DNA from: Comamonadaceae bacterium
GTDB taxonomy: Bacteria > Pseudomonadota > Gammaproteobacteria > Burkholderiales > Burkholderiaceae_C
Reading direction: 5' to 3'
DNA: 46,701 nucleotides
NCBI GenBank assembly: GCA_027486495.1
Contig: JAIXOZ010000039.1
Span: 1 to 46,701, forward strand
Below the pieces are notes generated by a model. The model was given only the letters and a program-made list of their open reading frames with translations, was not told the origin of the DNA and did not search any database. The position numbers were made by a program, and so were the translations under genes. Below, one piece after another: positions 26,395-34,438 of the stretch; the stretch's first letter is position 1, and each line of letters opens with the position of its first letter.

Positions 26395-27636
26395 ATGAGC
26401 CGCACTCAGACCTACGCCGACATCTTGCTGAACCTGCCTGTCGACGACACCCTCAAAACCTTTATCGAGCGCCACGCCATGCCTTTACCCGAGGGCTGGA
26501 TCTGGCATGACTCGATCCAAGCCTCCAAGAGTCTGGTTGGCTTGATTCAGCTGCATCCGAATGCCGCCATGCGTGACCGCATCGTGGCCGGACTGCACGC
26601 CAGCACGCTGCTGGCCCACCCCTTGGGCAAGCAGGCCATGTTTCAGGCTGCGGATGACCGGCAGACGGAATTGATGGGACTCATCGCTTGCAAGAACGAC
26701 CTGCACCGGGGCTTCTGGCTCTACGTCCATCACCCGGCGCTGTTTGAGGCGGCGGCCGAGATCGAATACCTGGACCACCACGGTCAACAAGCTCAGCAGC
26801 ACGACTTGGGCCTCAAGAGCACCATCAAGCGTGACGAGGAGTCGATCGCTGCATTCGGTGATGCCATAAAAGGCTTCTACCAGCGGGAGTTGGGATGTGG
26901 CGAGGTGTGCGTGGTCAATGTGTTGGACCGGGCGCGCGGTACGCAGTTAGTCTCCATTCACGCCAAGGACCTGGCCACGGCCAAGTTGGAGTTTGAGGGC
27001 AGTCAGCTGCAGCGTAGGGTAGGCAGTCCGAACATCCACATGGTGCTGGAATACGCCCAAGCCACCGGTGTGGCCCGCACCATCATTCGAGGCGGCGCCA
27101 AGTACCACGCCATGCTGTGTGAGGCCTTCGCCAAGCACCTGCTTGGTGTGGATGCCGATGCACAGCGGATCCTGACGCCGCGCCTGAACCTGTCCACGTT
27201 GCGCTTGGGGTTGAAAATTCCGCAGGCGATTGATGACGGATTTGTCGGATTGCAGGTAAAGAGCGTAACCGTGGTCAGTGGATGCGGACGACTTAAGATG
27301 GAATGTACGGCCAGTGCGTCCAGCGATCAACGCTGCGTGACGGAGCTGCTGCAGGACTACTTCGTTGCTGAGAACCCGCTCGCTCGTGGCTGGACGATTC
27401 AGGCTGCTGTTCTCAACTTCTATGTGGCGCCGATGCGGGGCAAAAGCCGCTGCCAGGTGGTCAGTGTGGAGATCACCAGCAAGGGGCGACTGAACCTGCA
27501 CAAGTTCGATGAGAAGCTGCGTACCCAACTTGAGGGCTATCTGGTCCAGTTGGGCATCTTGAAGGCGCAGCAGGTCCTCAAGACCGGACGGGAGCAGGAG
27601 GAGCCTGCGACCATGGATGGCAGCTTGTTCGAGTGA
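26395..27636 (+). CDS. Hypothetical protein, first gene of a putative SOS-controlled operon
   Basis: This is a 413-residue soluble protein I do not recognise, starting MSRTQTYADILLNLPVDD with AAAGGAG upstream. An N-terminal helical part (about 1-160) contains CKNDLHRGFWLYVHHP and IEYLDHHGQQ. The rest looks alpha/beta with many charged strands (VCVVNVLDRARGTQLVSIHA, VEITSKGRLNLHKFDEKL). No signal peptide, membrane helix or obvious nucleotide-binding loop is seen. The next gene follows after 7 bases. A LexA-like site overlaps the upstream promoter. Confidence 0.8.
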   Translation: MSRTQTYADILLNLPVDDTLKTFIERHAMPLPEGWIWHDSIQASKSLVGLIQLHPNAAMRDRIVAGLHASTLLAHPLGKQAMFQAADDRQTELMGLIACKNDLHRGFWLYVHHPALFEAAAEIEYLDHHGQQAQQHDLGLKSTIKRDEESIAAFGDAIKGFYQRELGCGEVCVVNVLDRARGTQLVSIHAKDLATAKLEFEGSQLQRRVGSPNIHMVLEYAQATGVARTIIRGGAKYHAMLCEAFAKHLLGVDADAQRILTPRLNLSTLRLGLKIPQAIDDGFVGLQVKSVTVVSGCGRLKMECTASASSDQRCVTELLQDYFVAENPLARGWTIQAAVLNFYVAPMRGKSRCQVVSVEITSKGRLNLHKFDEKLRTQLEGYLVQLGILKAQQVLKTGREQEEPATMDGSLFE

Positions 27637-27643
27637 GGTGTGA

Positions 27644-28600
27644 ATGGAGTTGACCCTCAATCAGCAAGCCATCAGCTTGGCCGCTTTGATGTTCGTGCGA
27701 GGCAGCGCATCTTTTGAGAGCAGCCTGCACGATGAAGAAATTGCAGCGCTAAAGGTTCTCAAACAGGTGAAGGCCGTTGTGCCTGGTGTCGTCAACAGCC
27801 AGGATGCCCTGTGTGCTTTCTGCGGCCTTTACCGTGGCCCGATCTTCAGAACGGACGATGGGCTCATGGTGCAGTGTCCGGATTGTGGCCCGTTTGCGCT
27901 GGATCCGGCCAGCCAGCGCAGTTGGAGGTTGGACGACGAATGGCTGATCCGAAAGCTGCGCGGCGCATTGGACATTTCGCCGCACGCCACCACCACTCAA
28001 ATCGTCGATGGCGTGTGGGACATTGGACGGTACAAGAAGCGGCCGGTGGTGCTGGCTCGCCGCATCGATCTGGTCGAGCGCCACGGATTGCGGATTTTTC
28101 ATGGGCCTGAGCCACGCAGCCAAAGCTGGGTCATCACGCCACGGCCGTTGGTGCGACAACCGTTGGATCCGCTGGCGGGGATGGCTACTTGGTGGCAGCT
28201 CGAGGACCGGTTCGCCTTGCACGGTTTGGCATTGCGATTGCTCGATCCGGACCAGGGTGAAAAAGCCGATGCCCTGCAAGACGGCATCCCGAGCGTGGCT
28301 GTCCATGGGCCGTTCAGTGAAGATTTCGCCTGGGTGCACCTGGGGGACTGGCCGCACGGCCCCATTCGTTTGACCGATGCCCAGGCGAAACTTTTTGCGG
28401 CACTCTGGAAGCATCGGCACCAGGCGCAGTCTGCCGAGTTCCTAATGAGAGAAGCTGGACTGAGCAGTGAACGACCGATAGATGTCTTCAAGTTGAAAGC
28501 ATCCAATCGTGGCGACCCTCGGTATGAGGGTCCGTTACAAGCTTATGAGCAGTTGGTTAGCAGGCAGCGAAGGCATGGCTTATATCGTTTGACACTTTAA
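27644..28600 (+). CDS. Hypothetical zinc-finger / winged-helix-like protein, second gene of the operon
   Basis: This is a 318-residue protein of unrecognised family. A probable zinc site is formed by C57-x2-C60 (CAFCGLYRGP) and C78-x2-C81 (CPDCGPFALD). The C-terminal 90 residues (RLTDAQAKLFAALWKHRHQ and RPIDVFKLKASNRGDPRYEG, then YEQLVSRQRRHGLYRL) look like a winged helix, reminiscent of OmpR-type output domains. GAGGTG precedes the ATG. The 7-base gap after the 413-residue gene implies one transcript. A DNA-binding regulatory or repair role is a guess from the zinc site and winged helix. Confidence 0.8.
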   Translation: MELTLNQQAISLAALMFVRGSASFESSLHDEEIAALKVLKQVKAVVPGVVNSQDALCAFCGLYRGPIFRTDDGLMVQCPDCGPFALDPASQRSWRLDDEWLIRKLRGALDISPHATTTQIVDGVWDIGRYKKRPVVLARRIDLVERHGLRIFHGPEPRSQSWVITPRPLVRQPLDPLAGMATWWQLEDRFALHGLALRLLDPDQGEKADALQDGIPSVAVHGPFSEDFAWVHLGDWPHGPIRLTDAQAKLFAALWKHRHQAQSAEFLMREAGLSSERPIDVFKLKASNRGDPRYEGPLQAYEQLVSRQRRHGLYRLTL

Positions 28601-28728
28601 GCAGCCAGAAACAACACAAAGCGATTGCCCTTAGGACATTTCGGCTCAGCCAAAATTGATGGTGAGTTGATCCTTGTGGCGGTCATGTTCCCAGTGAAAC
28701 TCCGCCGCGAACAAATCCATCCTGTTGT

Positions 28729-29724
28729 TTAGTCATTGCCGTAGTCGGGCTCGTACTTAATCTCGATTTCCTTGGTCTCAATGAAGTCTTCGATGATTCC
28801 AGCGGCACTGACTGCCGCATCCCCAACCAAAGATAAGCCGCAAGTGGGGCAATGAAATTCTGAGGGGGAGAAAGCGCGCTCAATGATTTCGTAACCGTAG
28901 TCGGCCTCATCTTGATCTTCGGCCTTATCTTCCCACGTTAAGTCGCCTGCTGTCGTCCCCCAAGTCTTACATGCAGGGCATTCGTGCCGCCAATAATTCG
29001 AGTACAGGTAATGAAAGTCGCTGTAATCGGTTGGCAACTTTAGGGTGTCTGCACGGAAGTGCTTGAACTTGTCTCGACCCAGTCTGCCATTAGCGGTTTT
29101 TTTGAATTCAGAGGCATGGTGGATCACCCGTTGCTTTGCAGCATTCGTCTCTGCTTGTCGATGAGCTTTGAGTAACGCTTTGGGGGCTTTAGCATCTGCA
29201 CCCAACCACTCCTGAAGGTCCATGTCCATGCTTTTGAGGATTAGGTCCGCAGCATTCCAAAAATCACCTTCCCACCCGTCGTAGGGCATGGCCGCGCAAG
29301 CTGCCTCTCCCGAGTGCAGTTCAGCGTTTCGTCGATCAGCCAGCTTTTTGCAGCTCTCAATTACAGGTGTTGAGAAGTGCGACACCGTATGATTGAGGCG
29401 AGCATAAGCCACAGAAGCGTTGATGGTGCGTACTTTGGTGCTGGTGTGGATGCCACAAGCCTCTAGCAGACTGTTGGTGTTCTCGGACTCAACCACCAAC
29501 GAAGGATGAATTCCTGCCAGATGCGCTTTTGCCAGTAGCTCCAACGCCCCTGCTGCCCATAGCTGGCATTCGGTTTCAAGGGAGGCTTGCTTGGCATCTA
29601 CGCAGCGCTTGGCTAACAACTTGGACTTCGCCAGTAGAGCATCGTACGACAAGGCTATGGGGACTGCCATCCGAGTCCCTTTTTTGGAAATTTTAAAAAA
29701 GTCCTTGTTAGTGACGCTGCTCAT
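28729..29724 (-). CDS. HEPN-domain-like protein with C-terminal zinc ribbon (putative RNase)
   Basis: This is a 331-residue protein, last gene of a three-gene operon. The N-terminal helical half (about 25-170) has a HEPN-like layout: TECQLWAAGALELLAKAHLA, then a loop and the motif R132-N-A-E-L-H137 in DRRNAELHSGE, the Rx4H form typical of HEPN RNases. The C-terminal part has Cys pairs C249-x2-C252 and C292-x2-C295, likely one zinc ribbon, and an acidic tail. The start at 29724 overlaps the dioxygenase stop as ATGA; a start at 29841 is less likely. RNase activity is inferred from the motif only. Confidence 0.7.
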   Translation of the reverse strand: MSSVTNKDFFKISKKGTRMAVPIALSYDALLAKSKLLAKRCVDAKQASLETECQLWAAGALELLAKAHLAGIHPSLVVESENTNSLLEACGIHTSTKVRTINASVAYARLNHTVSHFSTPVIESCKKLADRRNAELHSGEAACAAMPYDGWEGDFWNAADLILKSMDMDLQEWLGADAKAPKALLKAHRQAETNAAKQRVIHHASEFKKTANGRLGRDKFKHFRADTLKLPTDYSDFHYLYSNYWRHECPACKTWGTTAGDLTWEDKAEDQDEADYGYEIIERAFSPSEFHCPTCGLSLVGDAAVSAAGIIEDFIETKEIEIKYEPDYGND

Positions 29725-30413
29725 GCGGTTCCTTCCATAACACTGACCCTGTACAGGGTGCGATTGGCAGATTTGGTAGCGTCGGCTCGACGGTGAAGCA
29801 TTTTCCAGTTGTCGATCACCAGCACTGAGCCTGCCTCCCAAGTGTGGGTGTATCCAGGTTTCAAATCTTGATCCAGAAGCTTCTGCATTAGTGCCTCTGC
29901 CCGTTTCGTCGCTCCTTGCATACAGCCTGGGTCGAATCGCAAAAATGATTGACGCTTGGCAGTTATCGTGGCGTAAAAAGATTGAGCCCCAGTGCGTACT
30001 AAGAAAGGCTCCGAGTGGGCCTCATCTTGCAGGTTTTTGGGAATTAACGTCGAATTTTCCAGAAGCTCGGTGCAGGCGGTTTCTTTGGCGCTCTGATGCA
30101 TTCCCATGACTAAGTAGCGAGCAGGCTCTAATCTGTGGGCTAAGTCCATGTGCCAGGGCTGTTGACCAGTACCTGTAATTCGACTTAACGAGCGGGAGGA
30201 TGCTTCATGCATTTTTAGTGGTGTTAGCTCATCCACTAGCCCTCGGTTTCGGGTGGGTACAGGGGTCCCCAAAGATTGCCCAATTCCAAGCAAGCTGAGC
30301 CTAAAGTCATGGCTGTCTGACACCTTGACTTGCACCGAAATCCACCCACGAGCACCCAGTGTTTCTCGTTCTTCTGGAGTTAGATAGAAGGCTGTTTGCA
30401 CAGTTGAAATCAC
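29721..30413 (-). CDS. TauD/TfdA-like Fe(II)/2-oxoglutarate-dependent dioxygenase
   Basis: This is a 230-residue protein with the facial triad H88-x-D90 (QPWHMDLAHR) and distal H207 in VLVIDNWKMLHRR, followed by a likely 2-oxoglutarate-binding Arg (218 or 222 in NRTLYRVSV). TauD-family enzymes hydroxylate small molecules or residues, and the substrate here is unknown. GTG at 30413 overlaps the upstream stop as GTGA, and the stop overlaps the HEPN gene as ATGA. The N-terminus seems short compared with full TauD (about 280). Being between a membrane protein and a HEPN gene suggests a role in a defence or toxin system (inference). Confidence 0.8.
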   Translation of the reverse strand: MISTVQTAFYLTPEERETLGARGWISVQVKVSDSHDFRLSLLGIGQSLGTPVPTRNRGLVDELTPLKMHEASSRSLSRITGTGQQPWHMDLAHRLEPARYLVMGMHQSAKETACTELLENSTLIPKNLQDEAHSEPFLVRTGAQSFYATITAKRQSFLRFDPGCMQGATKRAEALMQKLLDQDLKPGYTHTWEAGSVLVIDNWKMLHRRADATKSANRTLYRVSVMEGTA

Positions 30414-30979
30414 ACGATGCCTTTTTTTACACGCTCCCACTCATGCTTGAGGATTGTCTGCATATGCGAAACCACCCTGTCGCGAGCACTGTAGAACGCT
30501 TTTTGGGCTATTTCTTTTTGTTCTGGTCTTTCTTTGGGCGATGGGTTTACTGATGCATCGCTAAGCGCCCCAAGCAGCGATACAAGCTTGTTGTGATCTT
30601 CCTCCTTTGGGTTGAGCCGCAGCTTTATGCGGATTCCTAGCTCAGAACCGCGGAAGTTGTACTGTGCTATGTCCTCGAAGTTCTTTGCAGCGTCCGCTGG
30701 TGAAATATCTTTGTTTGGTCGATGCAATTCATTCAATCGTGCCATTACGGTCAGAAATTCGGACATGTCTTTGCGCAGCTCATCGATCCAGATCTGTCGC
30801 TTTGCAGACACGTTGTCGGCTGCTGCTCGCTGTGCGATAGTTTTTTGGAGATCTGTCTGTCGTTTCGCTATGCGCCACTGCAAGATGGGGCCAACGATCA
30901 TTGCAACAAATGCAACGAACGCAAGAGTTCCTTTGTTGATGATCTCTACCCACCACGCAGGGTCAATCGATGCCGACAT
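30410..30979 (-). CDS. Membrane-anchored hypothetical protein
   Basis: This is a 189-residue protein with one N-terminal transmembrane helix (about 16-35: KGTLAFVAFVAMIVGPIL). A charged helical cytoplasmic part follows (RIAKRQTDLQKTIAQRAAAD, then QIWIDELRKDMSEFLTVMAR). GGAG lies upstream of the ATG. It is the first gene of the operon with the dioxygenase (GTGA overlap) and the HEPN-like protein (ATGA overlap). I recognise the general 'IAKRQ...WIDELR' pattern as an unassigned membrane family. Its role could be membrane anchoring or sensing, which is a guess. Confidence 0.75.
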   Translation of the reverse strand: MSASIDPAWWVEIINKGTLAFVAFVAMIVGPILQWRIAKRQTDLQKTIAQRAAADNVSAKRQIWIDELRKDMSEFLTVMARLNELHRPNKDISPADAAKNFEDIAQYNFRGSELGIRIKLRLNPKEEDHNKLVSLLGALSDASVNPSPKERPEQKEIAQKAFYSARDRVVSHMQTILKHEWERVKKGIV

Positions 30980-31082
30980 TTTTAATTCTCCTTAAATACT
31001 GATCGCGAATTTCCAATTCAGAATGTTTTGCAATTTCATTGCGTGCCGAATTTTTACGCCTGTGAATAAATATCAGGCAGTG

Positions 31083-32096
31083 TCATGTGTTAATTCTGTG
31101 TTGCAGCTGTGTACAAGCTGCGATAACTTCGCCGAAGTCGGGTTGATGGGTGGAAAGCAACCCATCTTCCAGCATGGCGGCGTAGTCTGTTTTGAGGGCG
31201 TCTAGTGCGCCGCCCTCAGGAACGATCTGGATCTCAGTGCTGACGGCTGTTTTGTAGTCGATCGGATTCTTCTCTACATCCTTTTCGGCGAAGAACATGG
31301 ATTTGTGTTCTGCCACGGCGCGGGCAAGTTCAAGGTCATCGATCGCTGCTTGGGCATGTCCTGAGTTGGCCAATGCGGCCAGGTCATACCAGTGCCGAGA
31401 ATAGCGCTCACCGCGCAATCGGCCCTGTTTGCAGTACACATGTGCTGCCGTCGCTTTTTCCCAGAAGGTTCGCTCGGCTGCCATCACCAAAGGCTGGGCC
31501 GTCGGGAACAGAATTCCATTGATTGCCGGTGCCATATCGCATGTGACGGCGTGACGCTGGTGAGGCTCACCTGTGGCGCGCCCACCGAACTCCAGCTGAA
31601 TGGTGGATGCCGCATAGCCAGTGCCGACCTTGATGGGTTCGTAGGCCAGGATCAGCTTTTCTTTCTCATTGCCAGCGAGTGACAGGTTGGCCTGCACACC
31701 ATCACGCGTCAGTGCCGACAGCAGAATCGGAAGCACTTCGCCCTCAATCCACTGCGGCAATCGATCGCGAACCCGGTCTGTGATTTTTTTTGCTTGACTC
31801 GCTGAAGCAGGGATCGGATTGCCATCGCGCAGCAGATCCGGAACCACCTCGCGGATGTCGTACGTCAGGTCAATGTCCTCTGAAAAGCGGTCAATGATCT
31901 TGTAGACCTTGGACAGCGATGTGCCACCTTTGAAGGTCAGTTTCTCCGCAAGGGCTGATTCGTAGATGGCAGAAAGTGTCCACACCACCCAGATGTCTTT
32001 TTCCAGAAGGTGCGGAGGGCGGCCAGTTTGTGCGGCAGCCACTTCGAGTGCTTCAGCCTGGTCTTCGCGGCTGAGAGTAAACCATGAATCAGCCAA
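31083..32096 (-). CDS. AbiEii-type nucleotidyltransferase toxin
   Basis: This is a 337-residue toxin of the type IV AbiE toxin-antitoxin family. The nucleotidyltransferase signature is LTFKGGTSLSKVYKIIDRFS followed by EDIDLTYD (GGTS at 57-60, Lys63, Asp74 and Asp76). The N-terminal HLLEKDIWVVWTL is also typical of AbiEii. The TTG start at 32096 overlaps the antitoxin stop by eight bases, consistent with coupled synthesis. Family members transfer NTPs (GTP in Streptococcus AbiEii) and cause abortive infection when released. Confidence 0.9.
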   Translation of the reverse strand: MADSWFTLSREDQAEALEVAAAQTGRPPHLLEKDIWVVWTLSAIYESALAEKLTFKGGTSLSKVYKIIDRFSEDIDLTYDIREVVPDLLRDGNPIPASASQAKKITDRVRDRLPQWIEGEVLPILLSALTRDGVQANLSLAGNEKEKLILAYEPIKVGTGYAASTIQLEFGGRATGEPHQRHAVTCDMAPAINGILFPTAQPLVMAAERTFWEKATAAHVYCKQGRLRGERYSRHWYDLAALANSGHAQAAIDDLELARAVAEHKSMFFAEKDVEKNPIDYKTAVSTEIQIVPEGGALDALKTDYAAMLEDGLLSTHQPDFGEVIAACTQLQHRINT

Positions 32097-32682
32097 TGGC
32101 CAACTCGCTTACCGCCTTGGCCATCCAACTTGGCAACCCCGCTCGAGCCTGGCGCATGGCCTCCCACTCTTGGCTGGGCAGTTTGCTTCTGAGCACTTCC
32201 AAGACCATGGGCGCCTGCTCGGGCCCGAGCCAAATGAGCGCGCGAATGGCTTTTCCGGCCGGACGCTTGCCCAGCAACATTTGCCACCGATTGCCATGTT
32301 TGAGCTCGACCTCCCGATTTCCCAGTTTCAGTCGCCGAGAAGGACCAGAAGTCAGGAAGACCTCGCGTGTGGGTACCTGTGTGGTCAACCCCAGTGCATT
32401 GGCCTCTGCAGCGCCGCTGGCCACCACAGTCTCACCGCTGGTGGACTCGATCGCTTCGACAACGGCTTCGGTCGAGGGAGGGCGCACGCCAAAGCGGCCC
32501 TGAACGGGCAGGGAGTAGGCGCCTCGACCAACCCTGAGGAGCTTCCCCTCACGTGCCAGGCGAGAGAGGGTCTGATCAATTGCCGCCCGAGAGCCTAGGT
32601 GCAGGAATTCCTTGGGCGAAAGCAGTCCTCCCTCGGGGAGGGATTGCGCTTGCGAGAGGATGGATAGGGCGAGTTGGCTCAT
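32089..32682 (-). CDS. AbiEi-like antitoxin / transcriptional repressor
   Basis: This is a 197-residue protein with an N-terminal winged helix (LSPKEFLHLGSRAAIDQTLS, then RLAREGKLLRVGRGAYSLP) and a C-terminal domain (TREVFLTSGPSRRLKLGN, HGNRWQMLLGKRP). The order wHTH then AbiEi domain is standard; the family name could also be DUF6088. AbiEi both neutralises the toxin and represses its own operon. An inverted repeat just upstream (32695-32726) is a probable binding site. Confidence 0.85.
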   Translation of the reverse strand: MSQLALSILSQAQSLPEGGLLSPKEFLHLGSRAAIDQTLSRLAREGKLLRVGRGAYSLPVQGRFGVRPPSTEAVVEAIESTSGETVVASGAAEANALGLTTQVPTREVFLTSGPSRRLKLGNREVELKHGNRWQMLLGKRPAGKAIRALIWLGPEQAPMVLEVLRSKLPSQEWEAMRQARAGLPSWMAKAVSELAIG

Positions 32683-32694
32683 GGCTATGCTCTG

Positions 32695-32726
32695 TTTGTC
32701 AGAAGTTTACTTCACTTTCTGACAAA
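32695..32726 (-). promoter_or_regulatory. Inverted-repeat operator of the AbiE operon
   Basis: A perfect 10-bp inverted repeat, TTTGTCAGAA (32695-32704) and TTCTGACAAA (32717-32726), is separated by 12 bases. It lies 12 bases from the abiEi start codon. AbiEi proteins are known to bind inverted repeats in their own promoters, so this is the likely autoregulatory site. Confidence 0.75.
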
Positions 32727-32776
32727 AAGGCAAGCTAGGGGGAATTGAAGGGGAGTTGAGCGGGTCAGCCGGTGAT

Positions 32777-32831
32777 TAAAGAACTGGAGATATCGCCAAA
32801 GTTCTTTATTGAGTTCCTTATCAGTTCTTCA
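32777..32831 (+). promoter_or_regulatory. Cluster of four AGTTCTTTA-like half-sites before the phage HTH gene
   Basis: TAAAGAACT (32777-32785) is inverted with respect to AGTTCTTTA (32800-32808). The latter is followed by AGTTCCTTA (32812-32820) and AGTTCTTCA (32823-32831). The three direct copies are 11-12 bases apart, about one helical turn. The cluster lies 54 bases before the start of the HTH gene and looks like an operator region for the phage early operon. Confidence 0.55.
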
Positions 32832-32884
32832 TTGATTTCCTGAAATAGCAGCGTTGTCCCCCAACTCTTCGAAAGGAGTTACCA

Positions 32885-33169
32885 ATGCTGCTTGCAACAC
32901 CAGCACTCGAGGCGCCAGTTTTCCTGAGCGCCACTTCCCCTGAATCCACCATGCCCAAGCAGCTGGTGCTGACCGAGGCTGATTTGGCCTCCCGATGGGC
33001 CATGAGCCCTAAAACCCTGCAGCGCTGGCGTATGACCGGCAATGGGCCGACCTATCTCAAGCTGGGCAAACGGGTGAGCTACCCCCTCAACGCCGTGATC
33101 GCCTTCGAGAACTGCGTCCAGCATGTCTCGACCTCCAAGCGCATCCCAGGGAAGGCAGGTGCGGCATGA
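32885..33169 (+). CDS. AlpA/MerR-type helix-turn-helix protein
   Basis: This is a 94-residue protein with an HTH in LTEADLASRWAMSPKTLQRW followed by the wing residues GPTYLKLGKRVSYPLNAVIA. This is the excisionase/AlpA-like layout common in phage elements, where it acts as a transcription regulator or recombination factor. The AAAGGAG before the ATG is strong. Its stop overlaps the next gene by four bases (ATGA). It is the first gene of the rightward phage-type operon. Confidence 0.82.
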   Translation: MLLATPALEAPVFLSATSPESTMPKQLVLTEADLASRWAMSPKTLQRWRMTGNGPTYLKLGKRVSYPLNAVIAFENCVQHVSTSKRIPGKAGAA

Positions 33170-33651
33170 ACCACCTGCAATTGCAGCAAGCTGCGCTGCC
33201 TGATCTCTCCGTGAGTCAGATCAGCCGTCTGCCCAAAGACCAGCTGGCCCATTTCAGCAACGCTGTGCAGCAACTCAATGAGTGGACGCTGCAGATGCGT
33301 GGCCGGATCAACAGGGCCATGGAAATCCGCTACGCCGACCAGATCCGCCACGCCGAAAGCTTGGGCCAGGAGGAGGCCGCCAAGTTCCGCATTGACGATG
33401 GCGACCTGCAGATCGATGTCTCAAGCCCCAAAGAAATCGTCTGGGACCAGCAGCATCTGTCCCAGATCGCTGAGCGAATGGTCGTCGCCGGTGATCGGGT
33501 GCAGGACTTCATGCAAGTCCAGTTCTCAGTAACCGAGCAGGACTATGCCCGCTGGCATCCGCTGCTGCGCGCGGCCTTCCAGCCTGCCCGTAAAGAGCTG
33601 ATCACCGAGCCCACTTTCCAGATCCGCTGGGTCGGTGATGTCCAGCTTTGA
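33166..33651 (+). CDS. Hypothetical phage protein
   Basis: This is a 161-residue charged soluble protein (early helix QISRLPKDQLAHFSNAVQQL; end FQIRWVGDVQL) that I do not recognise. It is supported by the ATGA overlap with the AlpA-like gene and by its place in the phage operon. It contains no Cys motif, membrane helix or nucleotide-binding site. Confidence 0.75.
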   Translation: MNHLQLQQAALPDLSVSQISRLPKDQLAHFSNAVQQLNEWTLQMRGRINRAMEIRYADQIRHAESLGQEEAAKFRIDDGDLQIDVSSPKEIVWDQQHLSQIAERMVVAGDRVQDFMQVQFSVTEQDYARWHPLLRAAFQPARKELITEPTFQIRWVGDVQL

Positions 33652-33709
33652 ACCGGCTGACACCCCATCCCTCCAAAGCCTATCCAACCAACAAAGAAGG
33701 ACTTCCTCA

Positions 33710-34426
33710 ATGAACCACGACAGCTACAACCAGGCCGCAAACTATGGCCAACCTTCCAACCACAGCGCTCCTGGCGCTTGGTGCGACTTCAATGATGCCG
33801 ATGCCCAGCAAGGCGAGTTCAACCTGATTCCCAAAGGTACCCAGGCGCTGGTGCGCATGGCCATCAAGCCCGGCGGCTATGACGACGCCAGCAAGGGCTG
33901 GACGGGCGGCTATGCCACGGCATCGGATGAAACCGGTGCAGTTTTCCTGTCCTGCGAATTCGTGCTGCTCACAGGCCCGTTTGCCAAACGCAAGATCTGG
34001 AGCAATGTTGGCTTGCACTCGAACAAGGGTCCGACCTGGGCGCAGATGGGCCGCAGCTTCATCAAGGCCGTGCTCAACAGCTCGCGCAACATCCACCCCG
34101 ATGACGTCAGCCCCGATGCGGGACGCGCTCGTCAGATCCGCAGCTTCGGAGATCTTGATGGTGCCGAATTCGCCGCCCGTATTGGCATTGAAAAAGATGG
34201 ACAGGGCGAGTACCGCAACATCATCCGACTGGTGATCGAGCCCGATCACAAGGAGTATGCAGACCTGATGCAGGCCAAGCTGCAGCGTGATGGGGGCATG
34301 GGTGGGGGCTCCGGTGGTGCTCCTGCGGCGGCTGTTCCCGCATCAGCGGCGCCAGCCTCTCAGCCTGCGGCCAGCTACACCCCACGTCCTGCCAACGCGC
34401 AGGGTCGGCCAGCATGGGCGCAGTGA
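33710..34426 (+). CDS. Phage protein resembling a ssDNA-binding / recombination accessory protein
   Basis: This is a 238-residue protein. An ordered core (QGEFNLIPKGTQALVRMAIK; FVLLTGPFAKRKIWSNVGLH; FAARIGIEKDGQGEYRNIIR) is followed from about residue 185 by a Gly- and Ala/Pro-rich flexible tail ending in GRPAWAQ. The beta-rich core plus disordered tail resembles SSB/DUF669-like phage proteins. It lies upstream of the primase/helicase. AAGGA precedes the chosen ATG at 33710. I am confident it is real and less confident in the ssDNA-binding role. Confidence 0.7.
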   Translation: MNHDSYNQAANYGQPSNHSAPGAWCDFNDADAQQGEFNLIPKGTQALVRMAIKPGGYDDASKGWTGGYATASDETGAVFLSCEFVLLTGPFAKRKIWSNVGLHSNKGPTWAQMGRSFIKAVLNSSRNIHPDDVSPDAGRARQIRSFGDLDGAEFAARIGIEKDGQGEYRNIIRLVIEPDHKEYADLMQAKLQRDGGMGGGSGGAPAAAVPASAAPASQPAASYTPRPANAQGRPAWAQ

Positions 34427-34438
34427 TGGCGAGGCCGC

